Source: Coprinus comatus (taxonomy: Eukaryota > Basidiomycota > Agaricomycetes > Agaricales > Agaricaceae). From it: DNA of 64,000 nucleotides. Made by a program: the position numbers and the translations under genes. The notes under the pieces are model-generated. The model was not told where the DNA came from. It did not search any database and saw only the letters and a program-made list of their open reading frames with translations. The stretch covers positions 930,001 to 994,000 of the forward strand of contig JAWPGT010000007.1 of NCBI GenBank assembly GCA_034638255.1, in the 5' to 3' direction. Positions 11,681 through 24,958 of the stretch are shown here, piece after piece (positions within the stretch are counted from its first letter, which is position 1; each line of letters begins with the position of its first letter).

Positions 11681-13025
11681 GATAGTGGAATAGTTGGAGG
11701 TACTACTTCACAAGCAATCTCGCCCGCAGTCCCAAATCATCTCACGTTAATCGTTCACGCGGCTCTTCTAATCCCACACTCCATACCCCTAGGAAGAAGT
11801 AAGACTAGGAAGGGTCATTGGAATACTATATTAAGCATTGAAATATAAAAGACGGCCCGGTACCGGGACACAACATAAACTTTCATGTCGCAATTACTGT
11901 CAAGGCTACCTGCTGCCTTAAAGCATCTAAAGCCTGCCTATAAAGTCTGTCTTAAGCTTGAAAATAATATCTAATGCAATATATGCATATAGTGCGAAAC
12001 GAGAAGAATTTTTTTCCCTCTCGTACTCATCGTCACCACCTTCGTTAACTGACTCCCTGCATTCAACACTCCAAGAGACAACTTCACCTAGGCAATGAAC
12101 AAAATGCCGGAGGGACATAAGAAATCACAAGAAAATATAAAGTATACCAAATCTTGTGATATTATAATAACTCATACTGACCAAATTTTGTTTATTTATA
12201 CTTTAGACCATGATCCGTGATATGTTTCCATATGTGTCCTCTCTGGTTCCTACCACCGATATGCGATCCACATCAGTAAAAAAAAAAAACTTACAGTATT
12301 CTTTAAAGCCAGTGGTCATCCTCCTGCAGTCACAACAACGGGTTGCATACTTCCTGATGTATGTTGTCATTATGATTTCTGGTAGAAGTATATTTAACAC
12401 CAACTGTACAATGTGATTCACAATCTTCTACAGAAACTTCTTTTTTGACAAAGATATTAACATGCCATGAAACCCGTAATCGATACAAACTTGAAATGAC
12501 AAACGATGTCTACCATCCTACCTTTTGAATATGTATACAATTACATCCGCCGATCCTCGATTGCCTCTCCCATCACCAGAGCATCTGGCCATGCATACCT
12601 CATGTGCTAAAGTTGTCTATCTCTATCTGGTACTGATAGGTATATGCATGAACTGATGATAGATGTCATGGAAGAGTTGGATATCTTGCATAGTCATGAA
12701 AAAGTGGGTGGAGGTTCTTGAGGCGGCCTTGTGTGAACTTCGGAATAGGAAAACTAATTCTCCTTAAAAAGCCTCAACATTCCAGGGAGAATTTTTTTAC
12801 ATTACAATACTTATCTTGTAATCTTTTTATAAACCACTGATAGTAGACGTAGTTTAATCATAGGTATTAGATGAAGGATTCGAAAATTTCTGGTCCATTT
12901 CTCATCCAACAAAAGACTATATCCATAAAACAATGATCAATATATTAACAAATTTAAGCACCATCAATAACATCCCACCATCCTACAGTCCCACCACTTC
13001 AAATTCCTTTATTTTTATTTTTATT
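11681..13025. other. Intergenic region upstream of RBR ligase A
   Basis: About 1.35 kb between the start of RBR ligase A and the 3' end of the lysyl-tRNA synthetase gene, both on the minus strand. It should contain the RBR-A promoter. An in-frame stop lies just upstream of the chosen RBR-A ATG. No other gene, RNA or repeat is supported. Confidence 0.5.
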
Positions 13026-15395
13026 TCAAATCTGACCAGAAGCGGGGAGAACGTGACCACCAGGTACAGCAGGTCCAGCTGCAGGATTTTCTTGAGGTTT
13101 CATAGCAGGGAACAGCAATACCTCCTTAATATCTGTAACGAAAAAAAAGGAATATTAATAAATACAAACACTCATTCATAAAAACATAACCCAGAGAAAG
13201 AAAGGGAATAGCAATAACTCACTAATAGAATCAGTCAAGAACATAACTAAACGATCAATACCAAGGCCCCAACCACCAGTTGGTGGTAAAGCGTGTTCAA
13301 GAGCATCGATAAATGTATCATCGATTCCCTGTGCTTCTTCATCGCCTTGATCCTTCTGTCTCATCTATAGCAAAAAAACAAAGAGCTAAATATGTGTCGA
13401 GTATATATGTTAACGCTCATACCTGTTCCTCAAATCGTGCTCTTTGTTCAAAAGGATCATTCAACTCAGTATATGCGTTACAGATCTCCTTTCCACATAA
13501 GAAACCTTCGAAACGTTCACAAAGACCAGGACGTGAACGATGCCATTTGGCTAGAGGCGACATAACTTGAGGATGTCCAACTATATATAAATATGGTAAG
13601 CAAAAAAAACGCTTACACTTCCATTCTATGATTGATAAAGCAACTTACGGATGAAGGCGGGCGAGATACAGAGTGGTTCAATGAACTCGCCAACAAGCTA
13701 AAGAATAGATAGGGGGTGAGTACGATAGTAATAGAAGACAGAAGAGAAACAATTTTTTTTTTACCTTATCAAGCATGCGAGCATTGGTACGAGGCTCGCT
13801 GCAGTCAACATTATGCTTTGAAAAAATATACATATTAGCATTAAATTCACAAACACACATATCTCAAGCACACTGACCTTAACACACATCTCTCTCAACC
13901 ACTTGTTTGTCTCTTCTGTATGAAGCTGATCACCAGGAGGGAACTTAACACCAAGCTTCTCCTCTAGGGTTTCAATCATATCGTAACGCTTCCAAGGACG
14001 CTTGAACTCGAGTTCAAGCTGCCTGGCACCAGGCTGGCCCTTGTTTCCATCGGGATGATAGATAAGCTTGGTTGATCCGCCGGTCAAAAACTTAACGAGA
14101 CCCTCTACCATAGCTTCTGTAATATCCATAAGGTCCTCTGCATCCGCATATGCCATATAAAATTCGCAGATGGTGAATTCAGGATTATGGGTCATATCAA
14201 TGCCCTCATTGCGGAACACACGACCAATCTCGTAGACGCGATCGAGACCACCAACGACAAGTTCCTTCAAGTAAAGCTCGGGTGCGATACGGAGGAAAAG
14301 ATCAAGGTTGAGATCGTTATGATGTGTGACGAATGGTTTAGCAGTAGCACCACCAGCAAGCATAGATGTGATTGGTGTCTCAACCTCCATGAAACCCATG
14401 TTGTCGAGGAAACGACGAACATAGTTAATAATCTTGGAGCGGGTGACGAAAATCTTGCGGGTGTTGTCATTAAGGATGAGGTCAAGGTAGCGCTTGCGGT
14501 AACGGGTTTCTTGATCCTTCAAACCAAAATGACTGGAGGGTAGTTGGTGCAAGTTTGGTGCGAGAAGGATCATGGATTCCGGTGAAATACTGAGTTCGCC
14601 CATCTTGGTACGCGAGGGTTTACCGACAATGCCAACAATATCTCCACGTTGGAAAAGGTCGTGTATAGCAGAGAAGTGTTCAGGATCCTTGGCATCTCTG
14701 AAATAGAAACAGATGAGGAGTAAACACGGCAAGGGATGAGAGGGACTGACTGTTGGTTGGCCATGATCTGAACCTTCTTGCCTTCACCGTGCAAGTCATA
14801 GAACCTAAGCTTGGCACTACTTGAACGCATGTTGTGGATACGACCAGCAAGGGAGACAACGGGTTCATCCTCTAGCTTGCTACCAGGAGCAACAACACCT
14901 TCTGCGCCATATTTTTCGATGTAATCAGAAATAGAGAGGGTGACCTGGAATTTGTGAGGATATGGATTGGGGTCTTGTGTTTTCTTGAGGTTAAGGATCT
15001 GACGCGAACGCATTTCATAGTATTGCTGTGAACGAAAGGAGATTCAATGCATGCTTAATATTGATCAGGCACCAACGCGCACATTGGGATTGAGGTCGTC
15101 AGCTTTTGGTTTGGCTGCTGCCTTTTCAGTCTGCGCAGGGGCAGGTTTATCGGCCTTGCGTTGTTCCTTGGCGCGTTGCTTCTCACGACGCTTCAACTCC
15201 CTTTATCAATAAAATCAGCTTTTTTACAAGAGAAAAAAAGGATACTGACTGCTTGGATATCAATTCACCCGTGACAGGGTCCTTGTGAGTAGGTGCTGGT
15301 GCCTGTTCAGCCGACATTAGTCTATATTGTTGTTGAGGACGTATGGATGATGGTCGGAAGAGATGGCGGGTGGATGAAAAGATAAGCCTCTGCAT
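13026..15395 (-). CDS. KRS1: Lysyl-tRNA synthetase (class II), probably dual cytosolic/mitochondrial
   Basis: Charges tRNA-Lys with lysine. Nine exons join to 621 aa: 15250-15395, 15083-15200, 14751-15025, 13878-14697, 13765-13815, 13649-13697, 13423-13580, 13223-13364, 13026-13132. A Lys/Arg-rich N-terminal helix ([16 protein letters not shown]) is followed by an OB-fold anticodon domain ([20 protein letters not shown]). Then comes the class II core, with motif 2 ([16 protein letters not shown]) and motif 3 ([16 protein letters not shown]), and the KRS-typical end [14 protein letters not shown]. From Met27 (MSAEQAPAP) the protein is 595 aa, the usual size of the cytosolic enzyme. The 26 residues before it ([18 protein letters not shown]...) are Arg/Ser-rich with no acidic residue, like a mitochondrial presequence. 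The two start codons may therefore give mitochondrial and cytosolic forms. Confidence 0.95.
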
Positions 15396-16853
15396 CCAAC
15401 TTTTCCTTTGGGTAATTTAGGAAATCGATTCGAGTCATGCACGTCACGCTTCTTCACAAGCAGAACAAGTAGGTCTTTCCCACGTCTATTTATATCTCCG
15501 CGACCCTCAATTACTCGTTACTAGTATTAAAAATTCATCGCATTGATATATGTATCTTATGTTTTTAAGAAATCAATTAGAAGGGGCCCAGTCCTAGATC
15601 ATGGGCGCCGTCCCTGAGAGAGAAGAAGAGGTATATTATTTGTAAACTATACGATTAATATTGTGTTCAAAGTTTAGATATATAGGGCAACACAATGTTT
15701 CGGGGTTAATGGGGTCAAGACACCCTTGCACCATCATAGCAATGTGGCTTTGAAAACTCGGGGTTCGCTGACATTCGACACTGACAGGCTAATACTCGCA
15801 GGATGGATTGCACAGGATATCCAACGACGGTCTTTCCTCGGGGCGCCCGGTGTTCCAAAATCTACATGATCTTTGCATGTGCTATATCAAATATGAGTTG
15901 ATACTTATCAGGCAGGATAAAAAAAAGTGAAAGTATGCACATTTTATGGAAGAAATACACGAAGGCTGTGAATTTGATTTGTCTAATTAAATAAGGTACA
16001 TTTTATGAACCCGGTGAAGTTATTTCTTCCGTTCAGATGTCACAGTTCAAACATTCAAGTTCAACGCTCGTTCCAAATATAAACTACTTCGACCGCCCAA
16101 TGATAGCTATGAGAGCTGAGGTTGCAAACGGAACCTCGGGGAGCTAAAGTTAAGTGACTACTTATTCGTTAATGTGACGACCAGTTACCGTAAGATAATT
16201 CCGGCGCACTAGCTCTGGACATAAAAGCGCTTCGTTGCTGTCAGATTGTGAGTACCTTGTCAACGAACAGACTGTAACGGTTACCGACCGTCGAGTTTGA
16301 ATTTACTATACATACCAGCCAGTACATAATAAAATGTTATACTGTTTTGTTTTAAGGTACATTTATCAGGTGTATGTTTTACTATATTTATGGGGAATAT
16401 TCCTGTTTATGTCAGGATATTACGTACAACGTTCCTTGTACGAAAACTTGAACGAAAATAAATGCGGACTCAGTGCGGATTGCTGTGGCTTTACATAAAG
16501 CTAGAAGATACACTAGAAAGCATCTTTACTTGAAAAGAGAGCAAGTAGACTGAATTATCGAACTAGAATATGGGTGTTGATGACGAAAATGATGTTGGAT
16601 CAAGGTTTCAGCGCCTGAAGCCCTGGCAGTCACACGTCGTGTGAACCCCTGTATTGAATTCTAGATATCAAATCCTACTTGCCGGGGTTTGACGGTAACC
16701 CAGTTACTCTTTTCCCTCCATCATCCTATCACTCTTTAGAACCAACCTCAGACACTCTTTTTGAAACAAGTAAACCCCCTATCCATTTTCACTTAAACAC
16801 CATTAACATACTTTTCGCGAAATTTAGACACAACACAACAAACTCCACAAACT
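15396..16853. other. Divergent intergenic region KRS1 / Kre9-like wall protein gene
   Basis: About 1.46 kb holding the promoters of the lysyl-tRNA synthetase (minus) and the secreted wall protein (plus). I saw no splice-consistent ORF, no tRNA and no clear repeat. Confidence 0.5.
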
Positions 16854-17146
16854 ATGATTTACTCCACGATAACTATGGCGGCTGCCATTCTACTTTCCAC
16901 CTTTACACTTCCACTCGTCAATGCCGAGGTCACTCCTAGCGAACCTGGTCCAAATAGCGTCTTCCGTGAAGGCCAAACTTGCCGGATTACTTGGAGTGCA
17001 GATACAGCAGTAGATTCTGTCTGGAAGAATATGAACATTCAATTGATGACGGGTGATAATTTCGCTATGATCCACATTACCAGTATGCCTTCTTAGCCTT
17101 ACTTTCTACAAGTAAATGACCTACTCGATTTCCTAATACTTTCTTT

Positions 17147-17181
<35 letters not shown>

Positions 17182-17820
17182 AGCTGTGGCTACCGCACAA
17201 GACGGAACTATTGACGGGGTCTTCGAGTACCCATGCCCTGACGTATGTTATAATTCTGTACCTGTCCAGGGTTCTAACTGGCAATCACTTTTTTTTTAAA
17301 GGTTACCAAAAACGCTCCCATCTATTTCTATCAATTTACTTCTCCCGAAACCGACATCAAAACTTGGACGACGCGCTTCACTATTGCATCCGCAACAGGC
17401 GAAGTTGTTCCTGCCGAAAACGGATTCCAACCTAATGCCACTAAAGACCCTGTTCCTTGGGGTGTAGGTGCTCTTGCCAACCCAGCTTCAGCTGTTGCTC
17501 CTCCTCAAATAGGTTGTGGTTGCGAAAATGGAAGCCAAACCACTACCACCACTACCAACACACCACCTTCTAACATCGTTGCGAATACTACTATCACTGA
17601 TAAAGCTCTCACACCGGCTGGTCAAACAACTACTGCTATGACTTCTAACACGGCTCGTATGATCGTAACTGTCACCTCGTCTATCGCATCTACTCCATCC
17701 GGCGACACTACTAATACTTCCCTTGCCAATGCAAGAAATGGTGCTCTTGGCAATGTTGTTAACAAAAGCATCCTGTATACTGCTCTTGTACCTTTAACAG
17801 CTTGGCTAATCTGTTTCTGA
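16854..17820 (+). CDS. Secreted Ser/Thr-rich protein with Kre9/Knh1-like N-terminal domain, probable GPI anchor
   Basis: Predicted cell-wall or membrane-attached glycoprotein. Exons 16854-17082, 17184-17242 and 17302-17820 give 268 aa. Residues 1-24 are a signal peptide (hydrophobic AAAILLSTFTLPLVNA). Residues 25-125 fit the Kre9/Knh1-like Ig-type domain, with PGPNSVFREGQTCRITW and the closing IKTWTTRFTIASATGEVV. A Thr/Ser/Asn-rich linker follows with many possible N- and O-glycosylation sites. It ends in a small-residue site and a hydrophobic tail (SILYTALVPLTAWLICF), as expected for GPI attachment. The family is linked to beta-1,6-glucan and wall assembly in yeast; a specific role here is not shown. 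The first intron contains a CT microsatellite. A second, much shorter family member lies at 47744-48242. Confidence 0.85.
17151..17179 (+). repeat. CT microsatellite in intron
   Basis: (TC)n of about 14 units in the first intron of the Kre9-like gene, directly before its 3' splice site (TTTAG at 17179-17183). It forms an exaggerated polypyrimidine tract and may vary in length. Confidence 0.9.
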
Positions 17821-18991
17821 TATATACCCCCCTCAACTACTTGTTGAATCTTCTCCTCCAACCTCTTTTCCTTTTCTCTTCTCGTCTCTTTTCTTTTTTT
17901 CTCTCCTACGCCTTTTTTCTCTCCTCTTCTGGGTTGACTTCGAACGCTGTGTTGTTCTGTATCTCACACCCCTTTCGAACTTATACATGGGCTTTTCAGG
18001 AGTAAGGACTATCGGATACAATGATGATCTAATAACTACTAAAAAGGGTTCTCTCTTACTCTCTTTCTCTCTCAGTTAGTTAGTCACTTTTCATCTATGG
18101 ACAATTTTTTTTCGGAAGGTACCTACTACCCTACCTACTACCTTGAAGAAGAAAGAAAAAAAAGACCTCTATTATTTATAATTACTACAACGGCTTATAA
18201 CTTATACTTTTTAACACACTGTTCAATTCAGAGTGGTTCGAAGGGAGGTATTTACTTAGATAGTACATACTTTGGACTTTCTTTTTCTTTTTCTTTTTCT
18301 TTTCTTTTCTTTTCTTACGCGTTGATTATTTATGCAAAATATAATGTCGGTGGCAGAATTTAATGACATTGAAACTTTTTATTTATAGGTTGGTTTACGT
18401 AGTTCAAAACGTTGAAATGATAACCTCTTTATCATTACAAAAAAAAACGATCATCATAATCTTCCTCATCTCCGATGCCATAAGTGGCACTGCAGAGGGC
18501 GGGGAAAATAAACAGAAGGGTGTGGGGAAATAGGTAAACAATCCAAAACACACAAACTAACCATTTGTTCACACCGATCAATTCACAAACTGGAGGGTCA
18601 AAAAGAAGAGAGATAAAATTAGTAGCATACAATATTCAACTCACACCTAAACAGCCCCCTTCCCTACCGAACAACAAATGTAAAAAAAAAAACCTAAAAA
18701 GCCAAAGCCTAAAACGTAAACCTTTGTAACATTGAAACATATATCAAATGACGAGAAAGAACTGAGTATACACTAAGAACCGAGAATCAAGAGAGAAAAA
18801 AACGAAGAAGAAACGGAGATGGGAAACAGAAAAAGAAAAAGAAAAATTAAGAAATTACGAAATCAATTCCATTCCATTCCGAACAAACGAAAAAAAAACC
18901 CATAAATTGTATACAATCAATCAAATCATATCCAAAAACCTAGAACCACCGCTAACTACCACCCCCCATTCCGATTATTATCTCCACCAAA
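17821..18991. other. Convergent 3' flanks of Kre9-like gene and RhoGEF
   Basis: About 1.2 kb between two stop codons. It is rich in CT, TTTTC and A tracts and probably consists of 3' UTRs. No coding exon is supported. Confidence 0.6.
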
Positions 18992-21900
18992 TCATGAAGC
19001 TTTCCAAGACGAAAACGACGAATTCGAATAATGCGAAGGATACTGTTTCTGATTTTGCACTGGTACAGGACCATGTGAAGTAGGCGCATAACCTCCATTA
19101 TGCGGTAAAGCTAATCCAGCTCCATGTGGTGGCGGTAAAGGTGTCTTTTGTTGAAGAGTCATCGAAGAACCAAAACTGTCATACCTACTTCTCCCAAGTG
19201 GTTGTTGATGTTCATCCGGATACAAAGGAACAGTTGGTAACAACTCAAAAACGCTTTGAGCAATAGCTTTAGCTCCTCTTTGACCTATAGGCCCAACTTC
19301 AGGATTAACCATAACACCATGAACTTGTGCTTCTTCTTCCATATGTCCAGGTTTTTGTTGTTGTGGAGCTACCACTTTCGAACTAACTCCTCTACCATCC
19401 CATATACATCTTATTTCATTACCTGGAATGATTTGTGCCAAACGTCCGGTTACGATGTGTCGTACTTCAATGAATCGAGTGTCGAAAAGTAAAACATAAG
19501 GATGATGAAGCGCAACTCTTTCTACTGTACCTTCCCATTCGATTGTACCAGCAGATCGACTTGGGTCCCCATGTTTATCCACATAAACACCAAATTCTTT
19601 AGATTATAAGAGACACATTAATGAGACTTCTTTAGGTAATACTGGAAGAGGAAACATACCATCATAACACAACAAAAACTCGTCATCTACTGACCGGAAC
19701 ATACCCATCGGTCGACAAGACTCGCATCGCTTAGCAAGATGACTAAATCTCGGATCTTCCTTTTGAGGAATAGTCACACTATTGAAACTACACACACGAT
19801 AAGTTCCTTTTACTCAAAATCATTAAAAAAAGCGAGCACATACTTGTTAAGATCCATAATCTCAAAGCCCTTCGCACAAAGAATCACAATCCTCGCTTTC
19901 AAGAAGATAAGATCATAAGATTCCGAAGGCAAGAAGAAATCTCTGTAAACTCTGAACCACTCCGATTTGGTGGTTCGGAAGCCCAAACGGGAACCAAGAC
20001 CAACTGGTGCCTTGACCCTCTCATTGATCTTGTCACCAACCGGTTCTAGGACACGGAAGATACTGTCCATCTAATAAACATAACAGACAAAAAAAAATTA
20101 ATATACAACCCCCACAACGATACACATGAAAGACTTACATTCTTCTTTTTCATATAGACAACCAAAGTTCGACCATGTAACGTTCCAACGCTAAAGAAAT
20201 GCACATCCTTGTTACCATTAAGTTTCTGAGGTACTTGATTTTGATGTGCCGCATGTGGTGACGAAGGTACCAACGCTTCAATATGATATGCGAAAAGAGA
20301 CTGAACAACAACCCCACATTTATCAGTTTCACAAAATCGTCACAAAAAAGATTTGAAATTACCAACCTTATCCGCAAGGACCAAAAAGATCCCAAACTCT
20401 TCAAGCATTGCACACTGTGTAACTTGTTTGAGATGCAAAACACGACGCAACGCTACATCCCCAAATCAGCAAAACTCGTAACCTGGCTACGGAAAATTTG
20501 GTAACCACAAAAACACTTACATTTAGGATCATGTCTAAACCCAATCCAAACTCCTTCAGCGCATCCAACAGCAACGAGTCTCCTACCATCCGAAGTATCT
20601 ATTTCACAAATTCACCTCAACATCAGCTTACGTCACTAAAATGACAAAATGACACTTACTGAATGGAACAGAACAGGTAACCTTGCCCGTAAACGCATTA
20701 TCTTGACTCCAAGCAGGTGACGAAGTAGTTGTTGCTAAAGAAGGAACCAAGAAAGTATCCGAACTCAACATTTCAATTTCAAACACCTTGTTCGAATCTT
20801 GTACTGCTTTATGCATTGCAAGTGCATGTACGAGTTTACTTTGCCATTCACTTCTAGATTGTGACGTTTCCGCATAAAGAATATGTGGTCCTCCAGCACG
20901 TCCATTGTGATGAAGTGTCATAGGATAAACAAATCTTGAATCCGTAGCTGTATCGGGAGATGCATTTGAGTTTTGCGCATCATTTCCTCCTCGTAAACCA
21001 CGAAGTAGGCCTGCGTTTCGTTGCGTAGGCGAGTCTGTGAAATTGACGGGAGTAAGAAGGTCAAGAGGAATAGGACGTTTATAGACAATGTATTTGGTGA
21101 CACCCTCTCTCTCTTTGGGTTTTGTCATAACCACTGGAAACATGTAAATAACACGTCATTTAACAAACTGAAAGCGGCACACTCACAATAATTGTCAAAT
21201 AACAACACAAACAACTCGCTCCATCCCGTCCATTCCAAACCACCTTCCGGTTGTCGTAAAAGTTTCCCAGAATGAACAAGTATCCGCTTCTCATCCAACA
21301 AATCCATATCAAAGACCTCCCCATGTTTAAACACCAAATTCGCATTATACCTCCACAACTCCACTTTCTGCTTTGCATCTTGTACACCAGGTTCCGTCTC
21401 CTTTCCAAGTGATTTAATAACGTCAATCACATTCGGAATAGTACTCAAATCCTCATGATCTTTCGGAGACTCTTCCATGATTCCCTTCAACAACAACTCA
21501 TACCTCAAAAGTCGAGGAATAGGTCGATTAATGAAATTCTTCATGTCCAACCTATGAGCATCAGGATGACGAACACAAGCCTAATCGAGTTTTTTTAGTT
21601 TTCTTTTTTCAACTGAAATTCAGATGTGAAAAGAACATACCTCAACGAAATTCTTGAACGCAAGATTATTCGCCATTTCATCATCAATCCTATACGCCGC
21701 AATCGGATAATTCGGAATATATTCTAAGTATGCTTCTCGGAAATTCAAAGCCGCATCATAGACTGCCGCTGTAATACTTATAATCCGAGGATGTTCTTCT
21801 CTCTGAATCTCATGGAACTTGTCCACAAGTCTACGATGATGTTCGTATAGTTCCATATAGTTATGGAACACATCATCAATGAATTGATCTAGTCGTTTTT

Positions 21901-24900
21901 CTTGAATGATAGGAGGGTTGGCACTGCGGAGAGGTTCGATATACATCTATATTCCCAAAATTATGTCAACATCAATTTTATGTGTTGATGAAAAAAAGTG
22001 TACATACCTTTCTGATATTTTCTAAATCTTTCACGTATGCCATTTCTCCCTTGATCAATTCAAAGATGATACTGCACAACACCAAGAACGACCTTTTAGA
22101 ATCTACACAAACAAACAAAAAGAGATAAAACTCACGCCTGACGTTTCACCTCTTTCTTTGGCAAACTCTTCATATATTCTGGTGTGACCATATCATGCCA
22201 TTCCCATTTCCCAGGACCTCCTCTACCCATAGCATTTTGGAACGTTTTCAATTGAGAGAAACTCTGCAAGCTCTTGATAGCATCGATTGCCTCTTTGAGA
22301 TATTCTCCATCCGCATTTTCCATAGATGTTTCATTGTAAACAGCTTCAAGCAACACGGGATACTTCTGCAAATGTTCCACTGGTCTTCCCAAGAAATGTT
22401 TGAGATCGAGGTTCCTAGTATCTCCTTGACGTATTGATCTCACACAATTCTACATACAAGTATAATTAGCACGTATTTTAGATTTGAAAGAACCACTTGA
22501 AACATACCTCAGCAAATATTTTGAAAAGTGGATTGTTTTCTAACTCTTCCTTCAACCTTTTCTCCGCAAAGTGATGATGACCAATATACGTAGGATATGC
22601 CAATCGGAACTCCGTAGCAGCGTTCAGGAAAATATCGCCAATAGACATGATGATAGGACCCTGTTCACGTTGTCGTACATACATAACTTCCAACAATCGC
22701 CGATTACATTCTCTCAAATCAAGAATGTTGCCAAAAACTTCATCAATGAAATCTTCAAGATGTTCCGGAGGAAGAACAGGAGGCTGTGATGCGCGCAGAG
22801 GTTTGATGAACACAGACTCAACGATATCAAGATCTTGGATGTACTGTTCCTCCTTTGTGATCAACTTGTGGATGATACTGTTTCGATAGAAAATCAGTTG
22901 CGATGTGAAATTGAAATTGAAAAGATATATGTCGAAAACACTCACGTCTGGCGATTTATCTCAGTTTCCGGAAGCGACTGCAACACAGATGGGTCTACAG
23001 TTTCAGTCCATGATTCTTTCTTTTGATCCGCGACTGGTTCGACGGTGTTGATCACAGTGTTGAATGCGGAGTTTTCCTACGGATCAGATAGTAATGAGGA
23101 TAGAGCGACCGAGGAAAACAGCCAAGACTCACTCGTTTTGGACAAGAATAGGAATAGCATGGTGTTCCATCAGCGCCACTAGCTGCACAGCTGGGTGAGA
23201 AGCAGCGAGTAAGCATTGTCACAACACCAGTTGGCAACTCTTCTTGTTCAACAATTCCATCGGAGCCGCTTTCTTGATCTCCCAAGAACATGTACACATC
23301 TTCTACACCATCCTGTAATACACGGCCACCCCACTCCACTTCATAGAAGAAGAGTTGATTTTGGAGACTTCTCGCGACTTGTAACGCGACACGCCGATCA
23401 CTGGTAGAGATGCCATAGTTGATGGCCAATTCGCGCTGGATCAAAGATTGGATCGCAGACTAGTTGATGCTTAATCAATAGAAAAACTAAATGAGGACAT
23501 CAAAGATACATACAACAATATCTTTTCCCGTAAATGCTCGGGGGTAAGGGATGCTTCCTTTGACATGTGTTCCCCTGGGGACCTTGTCGCGAAGCTGAAC
23601 AGCAATATTGGACAGCAGGGACCAATTAATGAAAAGATTTTCATCTTCGTCCTCGTCTTCCCAATAATCGTTCTCAGGTGGTTCCTCGTACACCTGTTGT
23701 TCATGATGGTCAAAGTTAGCCAAACTATGAAGCATATCGCTTGGGCGACGAAAGACATCAGAATGACCAGGGCTTTCTAATAAATCACCACCTTGTTGAA
23801 CAGGAGAAGCCGTAGGTAGTTGGTGGTCTGGAGTGAAATAATCATTATATGCACTTGAAGCTGCATACGTTGAGGATCCCCCAGTACTCAAGTTGTTGCT
23901 GCTATCATATAGCCCAGACGGGCTAGCGTAATCCAGCTGTGATGAACTGGAGGTGCTGCGAGTCAATTGAGGGTTGGGGTCTATAACAGATTAAGCGGCA
24001 AGCCACAGATGTTTATTCAAGAACATACATGGACTGAGAGTGTCTGGATCTGCAAATGGAGAAGCCTGGGCACCATAGTTTGAATAGGCTGGAGACATAT
24101 AATCGTTAGGTTGCTGGGGGACAATGTAGTTTGTAGGGTTATGATATTGCTGGCTTGATGCCTGAGATTGGTTGTACTGATGGCCGTTGCTCGTTGACTG
24201 ATTTGCATCAACATTATAAACGTTTACTTGAGGGTAAGGATAGCTGTAGTTTGGATCTTGTAGCGGGCGGAAGGAGGTTGAAGATGAACCAGAGTTTTCA
24301 GGCGGATAAGGAACTTTTTCTGGGGGATAAGGCCTATGATCCAAGCTCGATGAAGTTGGATATGAAGGAAGGGAAGGCGCTCCGGAGAAAGGGGAACGAG
24401 CGCTGGGACCGGCTGTGGAGGTGGAGCCTTGAGCAGGAGTTGAAGGAAGAGCGCGTCCGGTCGAGGCGGAGAGAGAAGTAGCCTTCTTGAGTAAATCGTT
24501 TGAATGTGAAGAATAAGAGTGCGACTGAACAGGATCGAAGTATGGCTCTGGCTCTGGCATTGCAAACGAGGTAGTTGGAGAGACTATGCTGACCGAACCG
24601 CCTGGAGTTGGGGGAAGCCTTCTTGTTGGACGAGCTGAGGCTGAGGTTCTTGGAGAAAGATCTGGTGTAGTTGATTGGTGATATATGATCTGGAAGGTAA
24701 TGACGACATACTGTTCGCAGGACTTGTAGGCGATGTAGGTGAGAACCTGTTCTGCAGCTGAGAACCGACATCTCCGTTTCCGTTTCTATTGCTAGGCGCA
24801 TCGCCATAGCCACGATATATTTGTTCTTTGTTGGAGTTGTCATTCGGCGTCAGTGACAGCTCATCGAAATCAAACCCAGCAAGCACATCGTTGTATAATT

Positions 24901-24958
24901 GTTGCAAGTCGGCGTCTACGGGCGAGCGTGGACGTGTTGTAGATGCTGGTGGAGGCAT
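18992..24958 (-). CDS. Rho guanine-nucleotide exchange factor with DEP, two tandem DH domains, PH and CNH (Rom2-like)
   Basis: Predicted activator of Rho1-type GTPases in cell-wall integrity and polarity signalling. Seventeen exons join to 1670 aa. Exons 5' to 3': 24712-24958, 24029-24661, 23514-23980, 23133-23459, 22946-23076, 22508-22877, 22136-22449, 22008-22071, 21641-21946, 21187-21580, 20660-21133, 20521-20598, 20367-20452, 20139-20300, 19844-20070, 19660-19787, 18992-19596. Order: disordered Ser/Pro/Gln-rich N-terminus (1-400), DEP (about 405-510), first DH (600-800), second DH (828-1020), PH (about 1045-1215), CNH (about 1235-1540), disordered tail. The second DH keeps the usual RPIPRLLRYELLLKGI helix. 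The first has RPVEHLQKYPVLLEAV, lacking the usual Arg. CNH is clear from LRRVLHLKQVTQ, FGIFLVLADK and KARIVILCAKGFEIMDL. Yeast Rom2 has one DH, so the duplication is notable. Confidence 0.9.

Noticed and set aside
11447..11848. 133-codon + strand frame
   Set aside because: It lies opposite the newly modelled 5' exons of RBR ligase A. The minus strand has consistent splice sites and phases and the plus strand does not.
24334..24843. 169-codon minus frame inside the RhoGEF N-terminus
   Set aside because: It is the wrong frame over the 24662-24711 intron boundary. The spliced frame gives a continuous Ser/Pro-rich domain leading into DEP.
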